Below, one piece after another: positions 1-12,000 of a stretch of DNA of 25,703 bases; the first letter of the stretch is position 1; the number at the start of each line of letters is the position of its first letter. A program made the translations under genes and the position numbers. The notes beneath the pieces are model-generated. The model made no database searches, was not told where the DNA came from, and saw only the letters and a program-made list of their open reading frames with translations. This DNA is from Leishmania mexicana MHOM/GT/2001/U1103. Its lineage: Eukaryota > Euglenozoa > Kinetoplastea > Trypanosomatida > Trypanosomatidae. The DNA is taken from positions 1 to 25,703 of the forward strand of contig NW_003946418.1 of NCBI RefSeq assembly GCF_000234665.1, read 5' to 3'.

Positions 1-3000
1 CCGTCTTCGTCGTCTGCGCCGTCCAGCAGCAGCTCTGCGCCGTCCTCGTCGTCCGCGCCGTCCAGCAGCAGCTCTGCGCCGTCCTCGTCGTCCGCGCCGT
101 CCAGCAGCAGCTCTGCGCCGTCCTCGTCGTCCGCGCCGTCCAGCAGCAGCTCTGCGCCGTCCTCGTCGTCTGCGCCGTCCAGCAGCAGCTCTGCGTCGTC
201 TTCGTCGTCTGCGCCGTCCAGCAGCAGCTCCGCGCCATCCTCGTCGTCTGCGCCGTCCAGCAGCAGCTCCGCGCCGTCCTCGTCGTCCGCGCCGTCCAGC
301 AGCAGCTCTGCGCCGTCCTCGTCGTCCGCGCCGTCCAGCAGCAGCTCTGCGCCGTCCTCGTCGTCTGCGCCGTCCTCGTCGTCCGCGCCGTCCAGCAGCA
401 GCTCTGCGCCGTCCTCGTCGTCTGCGCCGTCCAGCAGCAGCTCTGCGCCGTCCTCGTCGTCTGCGCCGTCCAGCAGCAGCTCTGCGCCGTCCTCGTCGTC
501 TGCGCCGTCCAGCAGCAGCTCTGCGCCGTCCTCGTCGTCCGCGCCGTCCAGCAGCAGCTCTGCGTCGTCTTCGTCGTCTGCGCCGTCCAGCAGCAGCTCT
601 GCGTCGTCTTCGTCGTCTGCGCCGTCCAGCAGCAGCTCTGCGCCATCCTCGTCGTCCGCGCCGTCCAGCAGCAGCTCCGCGCCGTCCTCGTCGTCTGCGC
701 CGTCCAGCAGCAGCTCTGCGCCATCCTCGTCGTCTGCGCCGTCCAGCAGCAGCTCTGCGCCGTCTTCGTCGTCTGCGCCGTCCAGCAGCAGCTCTGCGCC
801 GTCTTCGTCGTCTGCGCCGTCCAGCAGCAGCTCCGCGCCGTCCTCGTCGTCTGCGCCGTCCAGCAGCAGCTCTGCGCCGTCCTCGTCGTCTGCGCCGACC
901 AGCAGCAGCTCCGCGCCGTCCTCGTCGTCTGCACCGTCCAGCAGCAGCTCTGCGCCATCCTCGTCGTCCGCGCCGTCCAGCAGCAGCTCCGCGCCGTCCT
1001 CGTCGTCTGCGCCGTCCAGCAGCAGCTCTGCGCCGTCTTCGTCGTCTGCGCCGTCCAGCAGCAGCTCCGCGCCGTCCTCGTCGTCCGCGCCGTCCAGCAG
1101 CAGCTCAGCGTCGTCCTCGTCGTCTGCACCGTCCAGCAGCAGCTCTGCGCCGTCCTCGTCGTCTGCGCCGTCCAGCAGCAGCTCTGCGTCGTCTTCGTCG
1201 TCTGCGCCGTCCAGCAGCAGCTCCGCGCCATCCTCGTCGTCCGCGCCGTCCAGCAGCAGCTCCGCGCCGTCCTCGTCGTCTGCGCCGTCCAGCAGCAGCT
1301 CTGCGCCGTCTTCGTCGTCTGCGCCGTCCAGCAGCAGCTCCGCGCCGTCCTCGTCGTCCGCGCCGTCCAGCAGCAGCTCCGCGTCGTCCTCGTCGTCTGC
1401 ACCGTCCAGCAGCAGCTCTGCGCCGTCCTCGTCGTCTGCGCCGTCCAGCAGCAGCTCTGCGCCGTCTTCGTCGTCTGCGCCGTCCAGCAGCAGCTCTGCG
1501 CCGTCTTCGTCGTCCGCGCCGTCCAGCAGCAGCTCTGCGCCGTCCTCGTCGTCCGCGCCGTCCAGCAGCAGCTCAGCGTCGTCCTCGTCGTCCGCACCGT
1601 CCAGCAGCAGCTCTGCGCCGTCCTCGTCGTCTGCGCCGTCCAGCAGCAGCTCTGAGCCGTCCTCGTCGTCCGCGCCGTCCAGCAGCAGCTCCGCGCCGTC
1701 CTCGTCGTCCGCACCGTCCAGCAGCAGCTCCGCGCCGTCCTCGTCGTCTGCGCCGTCCAGCAGCAGCTCTGCGCCGTCTTCGTCGTCCGCGCCGTCCAGC
1801 AGCAGCTCTGCGCCGTCTTCGTCGTCTGCGCCGTCCAGCAGCAGCTCCGCGCCGTCCTCGTCGTCCGCGCCGTCCAGCAGCAGCTCTGCGCCGTCTTCGT
1901 CGTCTGCGCCGTCCAGCAGCAGCTCCGCGCCGTCCTCGTCGTCCGCACCGTCCAGCAGCAGCTCTGCGCCGTCCTCGTCGTCTGCGCCGTCCAGCAGCAG
2001 CTCCGCGCCGTCCTCGTCGTCCGCGCCGTCCAGCAGCAGCTCTGCGCCGTCTTCGTCGTCTGCGCCGTCCAGCAGCAGCTCCGCGCCGTCCTCGTCGTCC
2101 GCACCGTCCAGCAGCAGCTCTGCGCCGTCCTCGTCGTCTGCGCCGTCCAGCAGCAGCTCTGCGCCGTCTTCGTCGTCTGCGCCGTCCAGCAGCAGCTCCG
2201 CGCCGTCCTCGTCGTCTGCGCCGTCCAGCAGCAGCTCCGCGCCGTCCTCGTCGTCCGCGCCGTCCAGCAGCAGCTCTGCGCCGTCCTCGTCGTCTGCGCC
2301 GTCCAGCAGCAGCTCCGCGCCGTCCTCGTCGTCTGCACCGTCCAGCAGCAGCTCCGCGCCGTCCTCGTCGTCTGCGCCGTCCAGCAGCAGCTCTGCGCCG
2401 TCTTCGTCGTCTGCGCCGTCCAGCAGCAGCTCCGCGCCGTCCTCGTCGTCTGCGCCGTCCAGCAGCAGCTCCGCGCCGTCCTCGTCGTCTGCACCGTCCA
2501 GCAGCAGCTCTGCGCCGTCCTCGTCGTCTGCGCCGTCCAGCAGCAGCTCCGCGCCGTCTTCGTCGTCTGCGCCGTCCAGCAGCAGCTCTGCGCCGTCTTC
2601 GTCGTCTGCGCCGTCCAGCAGCAGCTCCGCGCCGTCCTCGTCGTCTGCACCGTCCAGCAGCAGCTCTGCGCCGTCTTCGTCGTCTGCGCCGTCCAGCAGC
2701 AGCTCTGCGCCGTCCTCGTCGTCTGCACCGTCCAGCAGCAGCTCTGCGCCGTCCTCGTCGTCTGCACCGTCCAGCAGCAGCTCTGCGCCGTCTTCGTCGT
2801 CTGCGCCGTCCAGCAGCAGCTCCGCGCCGTCTTCGTCGTCTGCGCCGTCCAGCAGCAGCTCTGCGCCGTCTTCGTCGTCTGCGCCGTCCAGCAGCAGCTC
2901 CGCGCCGTCCTCGTCGTCTGCACCGTCCAGCAGCAGCTCTGCGCCGTCCTCGTCGTCTGCGCCGTCCAGCAGCAGCTCCGCGCCGTCTTCGTCGTCTGCG

Positions 3001-6000
3001 CCGTCCAGCAGCAGCTCTGCGCCGTCCTCGTCGTCTGCACCGTCCAGCAGCAGCTCTGCGCCGTCCTCGTCGTCTGCGCCGTCCAGCAGCAGCTCCGCGC
3101 CGTCCTCGTCGTCTGCACCGTCCAGCAGCAGCTCTGCGCCGTCCTCGTCGTCTGCACCGTCCAGCAGCAGCTCTGCGCCGTCCTCGTCGTCTGCGCCGTC
3201 CAGCAGCAGCTCTGCGCCGTCCTCGTCGTCTGCACCGTCCAGCAGCAGCTCTGCGCCGTCCTCGTCGTCTGCGCCGTCCAGCAGCAGCTCCGCGCCGTCC
3301 TCGTCGTCTGCGCCGTCCAGCAGCAGCTCCGCGCCGTCTTCGTCGTCTGCGCCGTCCAGCAGCAGCTCCGCGCCGTCCTCGTCGTCTGCGCCGTCCAGCA
3401 GCAGCTCTGCGCCGTCTTCGTCGTCCGCGCCGTCCAGCAGCAGCTCTGCGCCGTCCTCGTCGTCTGCGCCGTCCAGCAGCAGCTCTGCGCCGTCCTCGTC
3501 GTCTGCGCCGTCCAGCAGCAGCTCCGCGCCGTCCTCGTCGTCTGCACCGTCCAGCAGCAGCTCTGCGCCGTCCTCGTCGTCTGCGCCGTCCAGCAGCAGC
3601 TCTGCGCCGTCTTCGTCGTCTGCGCCGTCCAGCAGCAGCTCTGCGCCGTCCTCGTCGTCTGCACCGTCCAGCAGCAGCTCTGCGCCGTCCTCGTCGTCTG
3701 CACCGTCCAGCAGCAGCTCCGCGCCGTCCTCGTCGTCTGCACCGTCCAGCAGCAGCTCTGCGCCGTCCTCGTCGTCTGCGCCGTCCAGCAGCAGCTCCGC
3801 GCCGTCTTCGTCGTCTGCGCCGTCCAGCAGCAGCTCTGCGCCGTCTTCGTCGTCTGCGCCGTCCAGCAGCAGCTCTGCGCCGTCCTCGTCGTCTGCACCG
3901 TCCAGCAGCAGCTCCGCGCCGTCTTCGTCGTCTGCGCCGTCCAGCAGCAGCTCTGCGCCGTCCTCGTCGTCTGCACCGTCCAGCAGCAGCTCTGCGCCGT
4001 CCTCGTCGTCTGCGCCGTCCAGCAGCAGCTCCGCGCCGTCCTCGTCGTCTGCGCCGTCCAGCAGCAGCTCCGCGCCGTCTTCGTCGTCTGCGCCGTCCAG
4101 CAGCAGCTCTGCGCCGTCCTCGTCGTCTGCACCGTCCAGCAGCAGCTCTGCGCCGTCCTCGTCGTCTGCGCCGTCCAGCAGCAGCTCCGCGCCGTCTTCG
4201 TCGTCTGCGCCGTCCAGCAGCAGCTCTGCGCCGTCTTCGTCGTCCGCGCCGTCCAGCAGCAGCTCTGCGCCGTCCTCGTCGTCTGCGCCGTCCAGCAGCA
4301 GCTCCGCGCCGTCCTCGTCGTCTGCGCCGTCCAGCAGCAGCTCCGCGCCGTCCTCGTCGTCTGCGCCGTCCAGCAGCAGCTCCGCGCCGTCTTCGTCGTC
4401 TGCGCCGTCCAGCAGCAGCTCTGCGCCGTCCTCGTCGTCTGCACCGTCCAGCAGCAGCTCTGCGCCGTCTTCGTCGTCTGCGCCGTCCAGCAGCAGCTCT
4501 GCGCCGTCCTCGTCGTCTGCGCCGTCCAGCAGCAGCTCCGCGCCGTCCTCGTCGTCTGCGCCGTCCAGCAGCAGCTCCGCGCCGTCTTCGTCGTCTGCGC
4601 CGTCCAGCAGCAGCTCTGCGCCGTCCTCGTCGTCTGCACCGTCCAGCAGCAGCTCTGCGCCGTCCTCGTCGTCTGCGCCGTCCAGCAGCAGCTCTGCGCC
4701 GTCTTCGTCGTCTGCGCCGTCCAGCAGCAGCTCCGCGCCGTCCTCGTCGTCTGCACCGTCCAGCAGCAGCTCTGCGCCGTCCTCGTCGTCTGCACCGTCC
4801 AGCAGCAGCTCTGCGCCGTCCTCGTCGTCTGCGCCGTCCAGCAGCAGCTCCGCGCCGTCTTCGTCGTCTGCGCCGTCCAGCAGCAGCTCTGCGCCGTCTT
4901 CGTCGTCTGCGCCGTCCAGCAGCAGCTCTGCGCCGTCCTCGTCGTCTGCACCGTCCAGCAGCAGCTCCGCGCCGTCCTCGTCGTCTGCACCGTCCAGCAG
5001 CAGCTCTGCGCCGTCCTCGTCGTCTGCACCGTCCAGCAGCAGCTCTGCGCCGTCCTCGTCGTCTGCGCCGTCCAGCAGCAGCTCCGCGCCCTCTTCGTCG
5101 TCTGCGCCGTCCAGCAGCAGCTCTGCGCCGTCTTCGTCGTCTGCGCCGTCCAGCAGCAGCTCTGCGCCGTCCTCGTCGTCTGCACCGTCCAGCAGCAGCT
5201 CTGCGCCGTCCTCGTCGTCTGCGCCGTCCAGCAGCAGCTCCGCGCCGTCCTCGTCGTCTGCACCGTCCAGCAGCAGCTCTGCGCCGTCCTCGTCGTCTGC
5301 GCCGTCCAGCAGCAGCTCCGCGCCGTCTTCGTCGTCTGCGCCGTCCAGCAGCAGCTCTGCGCCGTCTTCGTCGTCTGCGCCGTCCAGCAGCAGCTCTGCG
5401 CCGTCCTCGTCGTCTGCACCGTCCAGCAGCAGCTCTGCGCCGTCCTCGTCGTCTGCACCGTCCAGCAGCAGCTCTGCGCCGTCCTCGTCGTCTGCACCGT
5501 CCAGCAGCAGCTCTGCGCCGTCCTCGTCGTCTGCGCCGTCCAGCAGCAGCTCCGCGCCGTCTTCGTCGTCTGCGCCGTCCAGCAGCAGCTCTGCGCCGTC
5601 TTCGTCGTCTGCGCCGTCCAGCAGCAGCTCTGCGCCGTCCTCGTCGTCTGCACCGTCCAGCAGCAGCTCCGCGCCGTCCTCGTCGTCTGCACCGTCCAGC
5701 AGCAGCTCTGCGCCGTCCTCGTCGTCTGCACCGTCCAGCAGCAGCTCTGCGCCGTCCTCGTCGTCTGCACCGTCCAGCAGCAGCTCCGCGCCGTCCTCGT
5801 CGTCTGCACCGTCCAGCAGCAGCTCTGCGCCGTCCAGCAGCAGCTCTGCGCCGTCCTCGTCGTCTGCGCCGTCCAGCAGCAGCTCTGCGCCGTCCTCGTC
5901 GTCTGCACCGTCCAGCAGCAGCTCTGCGCCGTCCTGGTCGTCTGCGCCGTCCTCGTCTTCTGCACCGTCCAGCAGCAGCTCTGCGCCGTCCTCGTCGTCC

Positions 6001-9000
6001 GCGCCGTCCAGCAGCAGCTCTGCGCCGTCTTCGTCGTCTGCGCCGTCCAGCAGCAGCTCCGCGCCGTCCTCGTCGTCCGCACCGTCCAGCAGCAGCTCTG
6101 CGCCGTCCTCGTCGTCTGCGCCGTCCAGCAGCAGCTCTGCGCCGTCTTCGTCGTCTGCGCCGTCCAGCAGCAGCTCCGCGCCGTCCTCGTCGTCTGCGCC
6201 GTCCAGCAGCAGCTCCGCGCCGTCCTCGTCGTCCGCGCCGTCCAGCAGCAGCTCCGCGCCGTCCTCGTCGTCTGCGCCGTCCAGCAGCAGCTCTGCGCCG
6301 TCTTCGTCGTCTGCGCCGTCCAGCAGCAGCTCTGCGCCGTCTTCGTCGTCCGCACCGTCCAGCAGCAGCTCTGCGCCGTCCTCGTCGTCTGCGCCGTCCA
6401 GCAGCAGCTCTGCGCCGTCTTCGTCGTCTGCGCCGTCCAGCAGCAGCTCCGCGCCGTCCTCGTCGTCCGCACCGTCCAGCAGCAGCTCTGCGCCGCCCTC
6501 GTCGTCCGCGCCGTCCAGCAGCAGCTCTGCGCCGTCTTCGTCGTCTGCGCTGTCCAGCAGCAGCTCCGCGCCGTCCTCGTCGTCCGCGCCGTCCAGCAGC
6601 AGCTCTGCGCCGTCTTCGTCGTCCGCGCCGTCCAGCAGCAGCTCTGCGCCGTCTTCGTCGTCCGCGCCGTCCAGCAGCAGCTCCGCGCCGTCCTCGTCGT
6701 CTGCGCCGTCCAGCAGCAGCTCCGCGCCGTCCTCGTCGTCTGCACCGTCCAGCAGCAGCTCTGCGCCGTCCTCGTCGTCCGCGCTGTCCAGCAGCAGTTC
6801 TGCGCCGTCTTCGTCGTCCGCGCCGTCCAGCAGCAGCTCTGCGCCGTCCTCGTCGTCCGCGCCGTCCAGCAGCAGCTCCGCGCCGTCCTCGTCGTCCGCG
6901 CCGTCCAGCAGCAGCTCCGCGCCGTCCTCGTCGTCTGCGCCGTCCAGCAGCAGCTCTGCGCCGTCCTCGTCGTCTGCACCGTCCAGCAGCAGCTCCGCGC
7001 CGTCCTCGTCGTCTGCACCGTCCAGCAGCAGCTCTGCGCCGTCCTCGTCGTCCGCTCCGTCCAGCAGCAGCTCCGCGCCGTCCTCGTCGTCCGCGCCGTC
7101 CAGCAGCAGCTCCGCGCCGTCCTCGTCGTCCGCGCCGTCCAGCAGCAGCTCCGCGCCGTCTTCGTCGTCCGCGCCGTCCAGCAGCAGCTCCGCGCCGTCC
7201 TCGTCGTCTGCGCCGTCCAGCAGCAGCTCTGCGCCGTCCTCGTCGTCCGCGCCGTCCAGCAGCAGCTCCGCGCCGTCCTCGTCGTCCGCGCCGTCCAGCA
7301 GCAGCTCCGCGCCGTCCTCGTCGTCCGCGCCGTCCAGCAGCAGCTCCGCGCCGTCCTCGTCGTCCGCGCCGTCCAGCAGCAGCTCTGCGCCGTCCTCGTC
7401 GTCTGCGCCGTCCAGCAGCAGCTCTGCGCCGTCCTCGTCGTCCGCGCCGTCCAGCAGCAGCTCTGCGCCGTCTTCGTCGTCCGCGCCGTCCAGCAGCAGC
7501 TCTGCGCCGTCCTCGTCGTCCGCGCCGTCCAGCAGCAGCTCCGCGCCGTCCTCGTCGTCCGCGCCGTCCAGCAGCAGCTCTGCGCCGTCCTCGTCGTCCG
7601 CGCCGTCCAGCAGCAGCTCTGCGCCGTCCTCGTCGTCCGCGCCGTCCAGCAGCAGCTCCGCGCCGTCCTCGTCGTCTGCGCCGTCCAGCAGCAGCTCTGC
7701 GCCGTCCTCGTCGTCCGCGCCGTCCAGCAGCAGCTCTGCGCCGTCTTCGTCGTCCGCGCCGTCCAGCAGCAGCTCTGCGCCGTCCTCGTCGTCCGCGCCG
7801 TCCAGCAGCAGCTCTGCGCCGTCCTCGTCGTCCGCGCCGTCCAGCAGCAGCTCTGCGCCGTCCTCGTCGTCCGCGCCGTCCAGCAGCAGCTCTGCGCCGT
7901 CCTCGTCGTCCGCGCCGTCCAGCAGCAGCTCTGCGCCGTCCTCGTCGTCCGCGCCGTCCAGCAGCAGCTCTGCGCCGTCTTCGTCGTCTGCGCCGTCCAG
8001 CAGCAGCTCCGCGCCGTCCTCGTCGTCTGCGCCGTCCAGCAGCAGCTCTGCGCCGTCCTCGTCGTCCGCGCCGTCCAGCAGCAGCTCTGCGCCGTCCTCG
8101 TCGTCCGCGCCGTCCAGCAGCAGCTCTGCGCCGTCCTCGTCGTCCGCGCCGTCCAGCAGCAGCTCTGCGCCGTCCTCGTCGTCTGCGCCGTCCAGCAGCA
8201 GCTCTGCGCCATCCTCGTCGTCCGCGCCGTCCAGCAGCAGCTCCGCGCCGTCCTCGTCGTCTGCGCCGTCCAGCAGCAGCTCTGCGCCGTCCTCGTCGTC
8301 CGCGCCGTCCAGCAGCAGCTCCGCGCCGTCCTCGTCGTCTGCGCCGTCCAGCAGCAGCTCCGCGCCGTCCTCGTCGTCCGCGCCGTCCAGCAGCAGCTCT
8401 GCGCCGTCCTCGTCGTCTGCGCCGTCCAGCAGCAGCTCTGCGCCGTCCTCGTCGTCCGCGCCGTCCAGCAGCAGCTCTGCTCCGTCCTCGTCGTCTGCAC
8501 CGTCCAGCAGCAGCTCTGCGCCGTCTTCGTCGTCTGCGCCGTCCAGCAGCAGCTCTGCGCCGTCCTCGTCGTCCGCGCCGTCCAGCAGCAGCTCCGCGCC
8601 GTCCTCGTCGTCTGCGCCGTCCAGCAGCAGCTCTGCGCCGTCCTCGTCGTCTGCGCCGTCCAGCAGCAGCTCTGCGCCGTCCTCGTCGTCCGCGCCGTCC
8701 AGCAGCAGCTCTGCGCCGTCCTCGTCGTCCGCGCCGTCCAGCAGCAGCTCCGCGCCGTCCTCGTCGTCCGCGCCGTCCAGCAGCAGCTCTGCGCCGTCCT
8801 CGTCGTCCGCGCCGTCCAGCAGCAGCTCCGCGCCGTCCTCGTCGTCTGCGCCGTCCAGCAGCAGCTCTGCGCCGTCCTCGTCGTCCGCGCCGTCCAGCAG
8901 CAGCTCCGCGCCGTCCTCGTCGTCTGCGCCGTCCAGCAGCAGCTCTGCGCCGTCCTCGTCGTCCGCGCCGTCCAGCAGCAGCTCTGCGCCGTCCTCGTCG

Positions 9001-12000
9001 TCCGCGCCGTCCAGCAGCAGCTCCGCGCCGTCCTCGTCGTCCGCGCCGTCCAGCAGCAGCTCTGCGCCGTCCTCGTCGTCCGCGCCGTCCAGCAGCAGCT
9101 CCGCGCCGTCCTCGTCGTCCGCGCCGTCCAGCAGCAGCTCTGCGCCGTCCTCGTCGTCTGCGCCGTCCAGCAGCAGCTCTGCGCCGTCCTCGTCGTCCGC
9201 GCCGTCCAGCAGCAGCTCTGCGCCGTCCTCGTCGTCCGCGCCGTCCAGCAGCAGCTCCGCGCCGTCCTCGTCGTCCGCGCCGTCCAGCAGCAGCTCTGCG
9301 CCGTCCTCGTCGTCTGCGCCGTCCAGCAGCAGCTCTGCGCCGTCCTCGTCGTCCGCGCCGTCCAGCAGCAGCTCTGCGCCGTCCTCGTCGTCTGCGCCGT
9401 CCAGCAGCAGCTCCGCACCGTCCTCGTCGTCTGCGCCGTCCAGCAGCAGCTCCGCACCGTCCTCGTCGTCTGCGCCGTCCAGCAGCAGCTCCGCACCGTC
9501 CTCGTCGTCCGCGCCGTCCAGCAGCAGCTCTGCGCCGTCCTCGTCGTCCGCGCCGTCCAGCAGCAGCTCTGCGCCGTCCTCGTCGTCCGCGCCGTCCAGC
9601 AGCAGCTCTGCGCCGTCTTCGTCGTCCGCACCGTCCAGCAGCAGCTCTGCGCCGTCCTCGTCGTCCGCGCCGTCCAGCAGCAGCTCTGCGCCGTCCTCGT
9701 CGTCCGCGCCGTCCAGCAGCAGCTCTGCTCCGTCCTCGTCGTCTGCACCGTCCAGCAGCAGCTCCGCGCCGTCCTCGTCGTCTGCGCCGTCCAGCAGCAG
9801 CTCTGCTCCGTCCTCGTCGTCCGCGCCGTCCAGCAGCAGCTCTGCGCCGTCCTCGTCGTCCGCGCCGTCCAGCAGCAGCTCCGCGCCGTCCTCGTCGTCC
9901 GCGCCGTCCAGCAGCAGCTCTGCGCCGTCCTCGTCGTCCGCGCCGTCCAGCAGCAGCTCCGCACCGTCCTCGTCGTCTGCGCCGTCCAGCAGCAGCTCCG
10001 CACCGTCCTCGTCGTCCGCGCCGTCCAGCAGCAGCTCCGCGCCGTCCTCGTCGTCTGCGCCGTCCAGCAGCAGCTCCGCGCCGTCCTCGTCGTCTGCGCC
10101 GTCCAGCAGCAGCTCTGCTCCGTCCTCGTCGTCCGCGCCGTCCAGCAGCAGCTCTGCGCCGTCCTCGTCGTCCGCGCCGTCCAGCAGCAGCTCCGCGCCG
10201 TCCTCGTCGTCTGCCCCGTCCTCGTCGTCCGCGCCGTCCTCGTCGTCCGCGCCGTCCAGCAGCAGCTCTGCGCCGTCCTCGTCGTCCGCGCCGTCCAGCA
10301 GCAGCTCTGCGCCGTCCTCGTCGTCCGCGCCGTCCAGCAGCAGCTCCGCGCCGTCCTCGTCGTCCGCGCCGTCCAGCAGCAGCTCCGCTCCGTCCTCGTC
10401 GTCTGCACCGTCCAGCAGCAGCTCTGCGCCGTCCTCGTCGTCTGCGCCGTCCAGCAGCAGCTCTGCGCCGTCCTCGTCGTCCGCGCCGTCCAGCAGCAGC
10501 TCTGCGCCGTCCTCGTCGTCCGCGCCGTCCAGCAGCAGCTCTGCGCCGTCTTCGTCGTCCGCGCCGTCCAGCAGCAGCTCTGCGCCGTCATCGTCGTCCG
10601 CGCCGTCCAGCAGCAGCTCTGCGCCGTCCTCGTCGTCCGCGCCGTCCAGCAGCAGCTCTGCGCCGTCCTCGTCGTCCGCGCTATCCAGCAGCAGCTCTGC
10701 GCCGTCCTCGTCGTCCGCGCCGTCCAGCAGCAGCTCTGCGCCGTCTTCGTCGTCTGCGCCGTCCAGCAGCAGCTCTGCGCCGTCCTCGTCGTCCGCGCCG
10801 TCCAGCAGCAGCTCCGCGCCGTCCTCGTCGTCCGCGCCGTCCAGCAGCAGCTCTGCGCCGTCCTCGTCGTCTGCGCCGTCCAGCAGCAGCTCTGCGCCGT
10901 CCTCGTCGTCCGCGCCGTCCAGCAGCAGCTCCGCGCCGTCCTCGTCGTCCGCGCCGTCCAGCAGCAGCTCCGCGCCGTCCTCGTCGTCCGCGCCGTCCAG
11001 CAGCAGCTCCGCGCCGTCCTCGTCGTCCGCGCCGTCCAGCAGCAGCTCTGCGCCGTCCTCGTCGTCTGCGCCGTCCAGCAGCAGCTCTGCGCCGTCCTCG
11101 TCGTCCGCGCCGTCCAGCAGCAGCTCTGCGCCGTCCTCGTCGTCCGCGCCGTCCAGCAGCAGCTCTGCGCCGTCCTCGTCGTCTGCGCCGTCCAGCAGCA
11201 GCTCTGCGCCGTCCTCGTCGTCCGCGCCGTCCAGCAGCAGCTCCGCGCCGTCCTCGTCGTCCGCGCCGTCCAGCAGCAGCTCTGCGCCGTCCTCGTCGTC
11301 CGCGCCGTCCAGCAGCAGCTCCGCGCCGTCCTCGTCGTCCGCGCCGTCCAGCAGCAGCTCTGCGCCGTCCTCGTCGTCTGCGCCGTCCAGCAGCAGCTCT
11401 GCGCCGTCCTCGTCGTCCGCGCCGTCCAGCAGCAGCTCTGCGCCGTCTTCGTCGTCTGCGCCGTCCAGCAGCAGCTCTGCGCCGTCTTCGTCGTCCGCGC
11501 CGTCCAGCAGCAGCTCCGCGCCGTCCTCGTCGTCTGCGCCGTCCAGCAGCAGCTCTGCGCCGTCCTCGTCGTCTGCGCCGTCCAGCAGCAGCTCTGCGCC
11601 GTCCTCGTCGTCTGCGCCGTCCAGCAGCAGCTCTGCGCCGTCCTCGTCGTCCGCGCCGTCCAGCAGCAGCTCTGCGCCGTCTTCGTCGTCCGCACCGTCC
11701 AGCAGCAGCTCTGCGCCGTCCTCGTCGTCCGCGCCGTCCAGCAGCAGCTCTGCGCCGTCCTCGTCGTCCGCGCCGTCCAGCAGCAGCTCTGCGCCGTCCT
11801 CGTCGTCTGCGCCGTCCAGCAGCAGCTCTGCGTCGTCTTCGTCGTCTGCGCCGTCCAGCAGCAGCTCTGCGCCGTCCTCGTCGTCCGCGCCGTCCAGCAG
11901 CAGCTCTGCGCCGTCCTCGTCGTCCGCGCCGTCCAGCAGCAGCTCTGCGCCGTCCTCGTCGTCTGCGCCGTCCAGCAGCAGCTCTGCGTCGTCCTCGTCG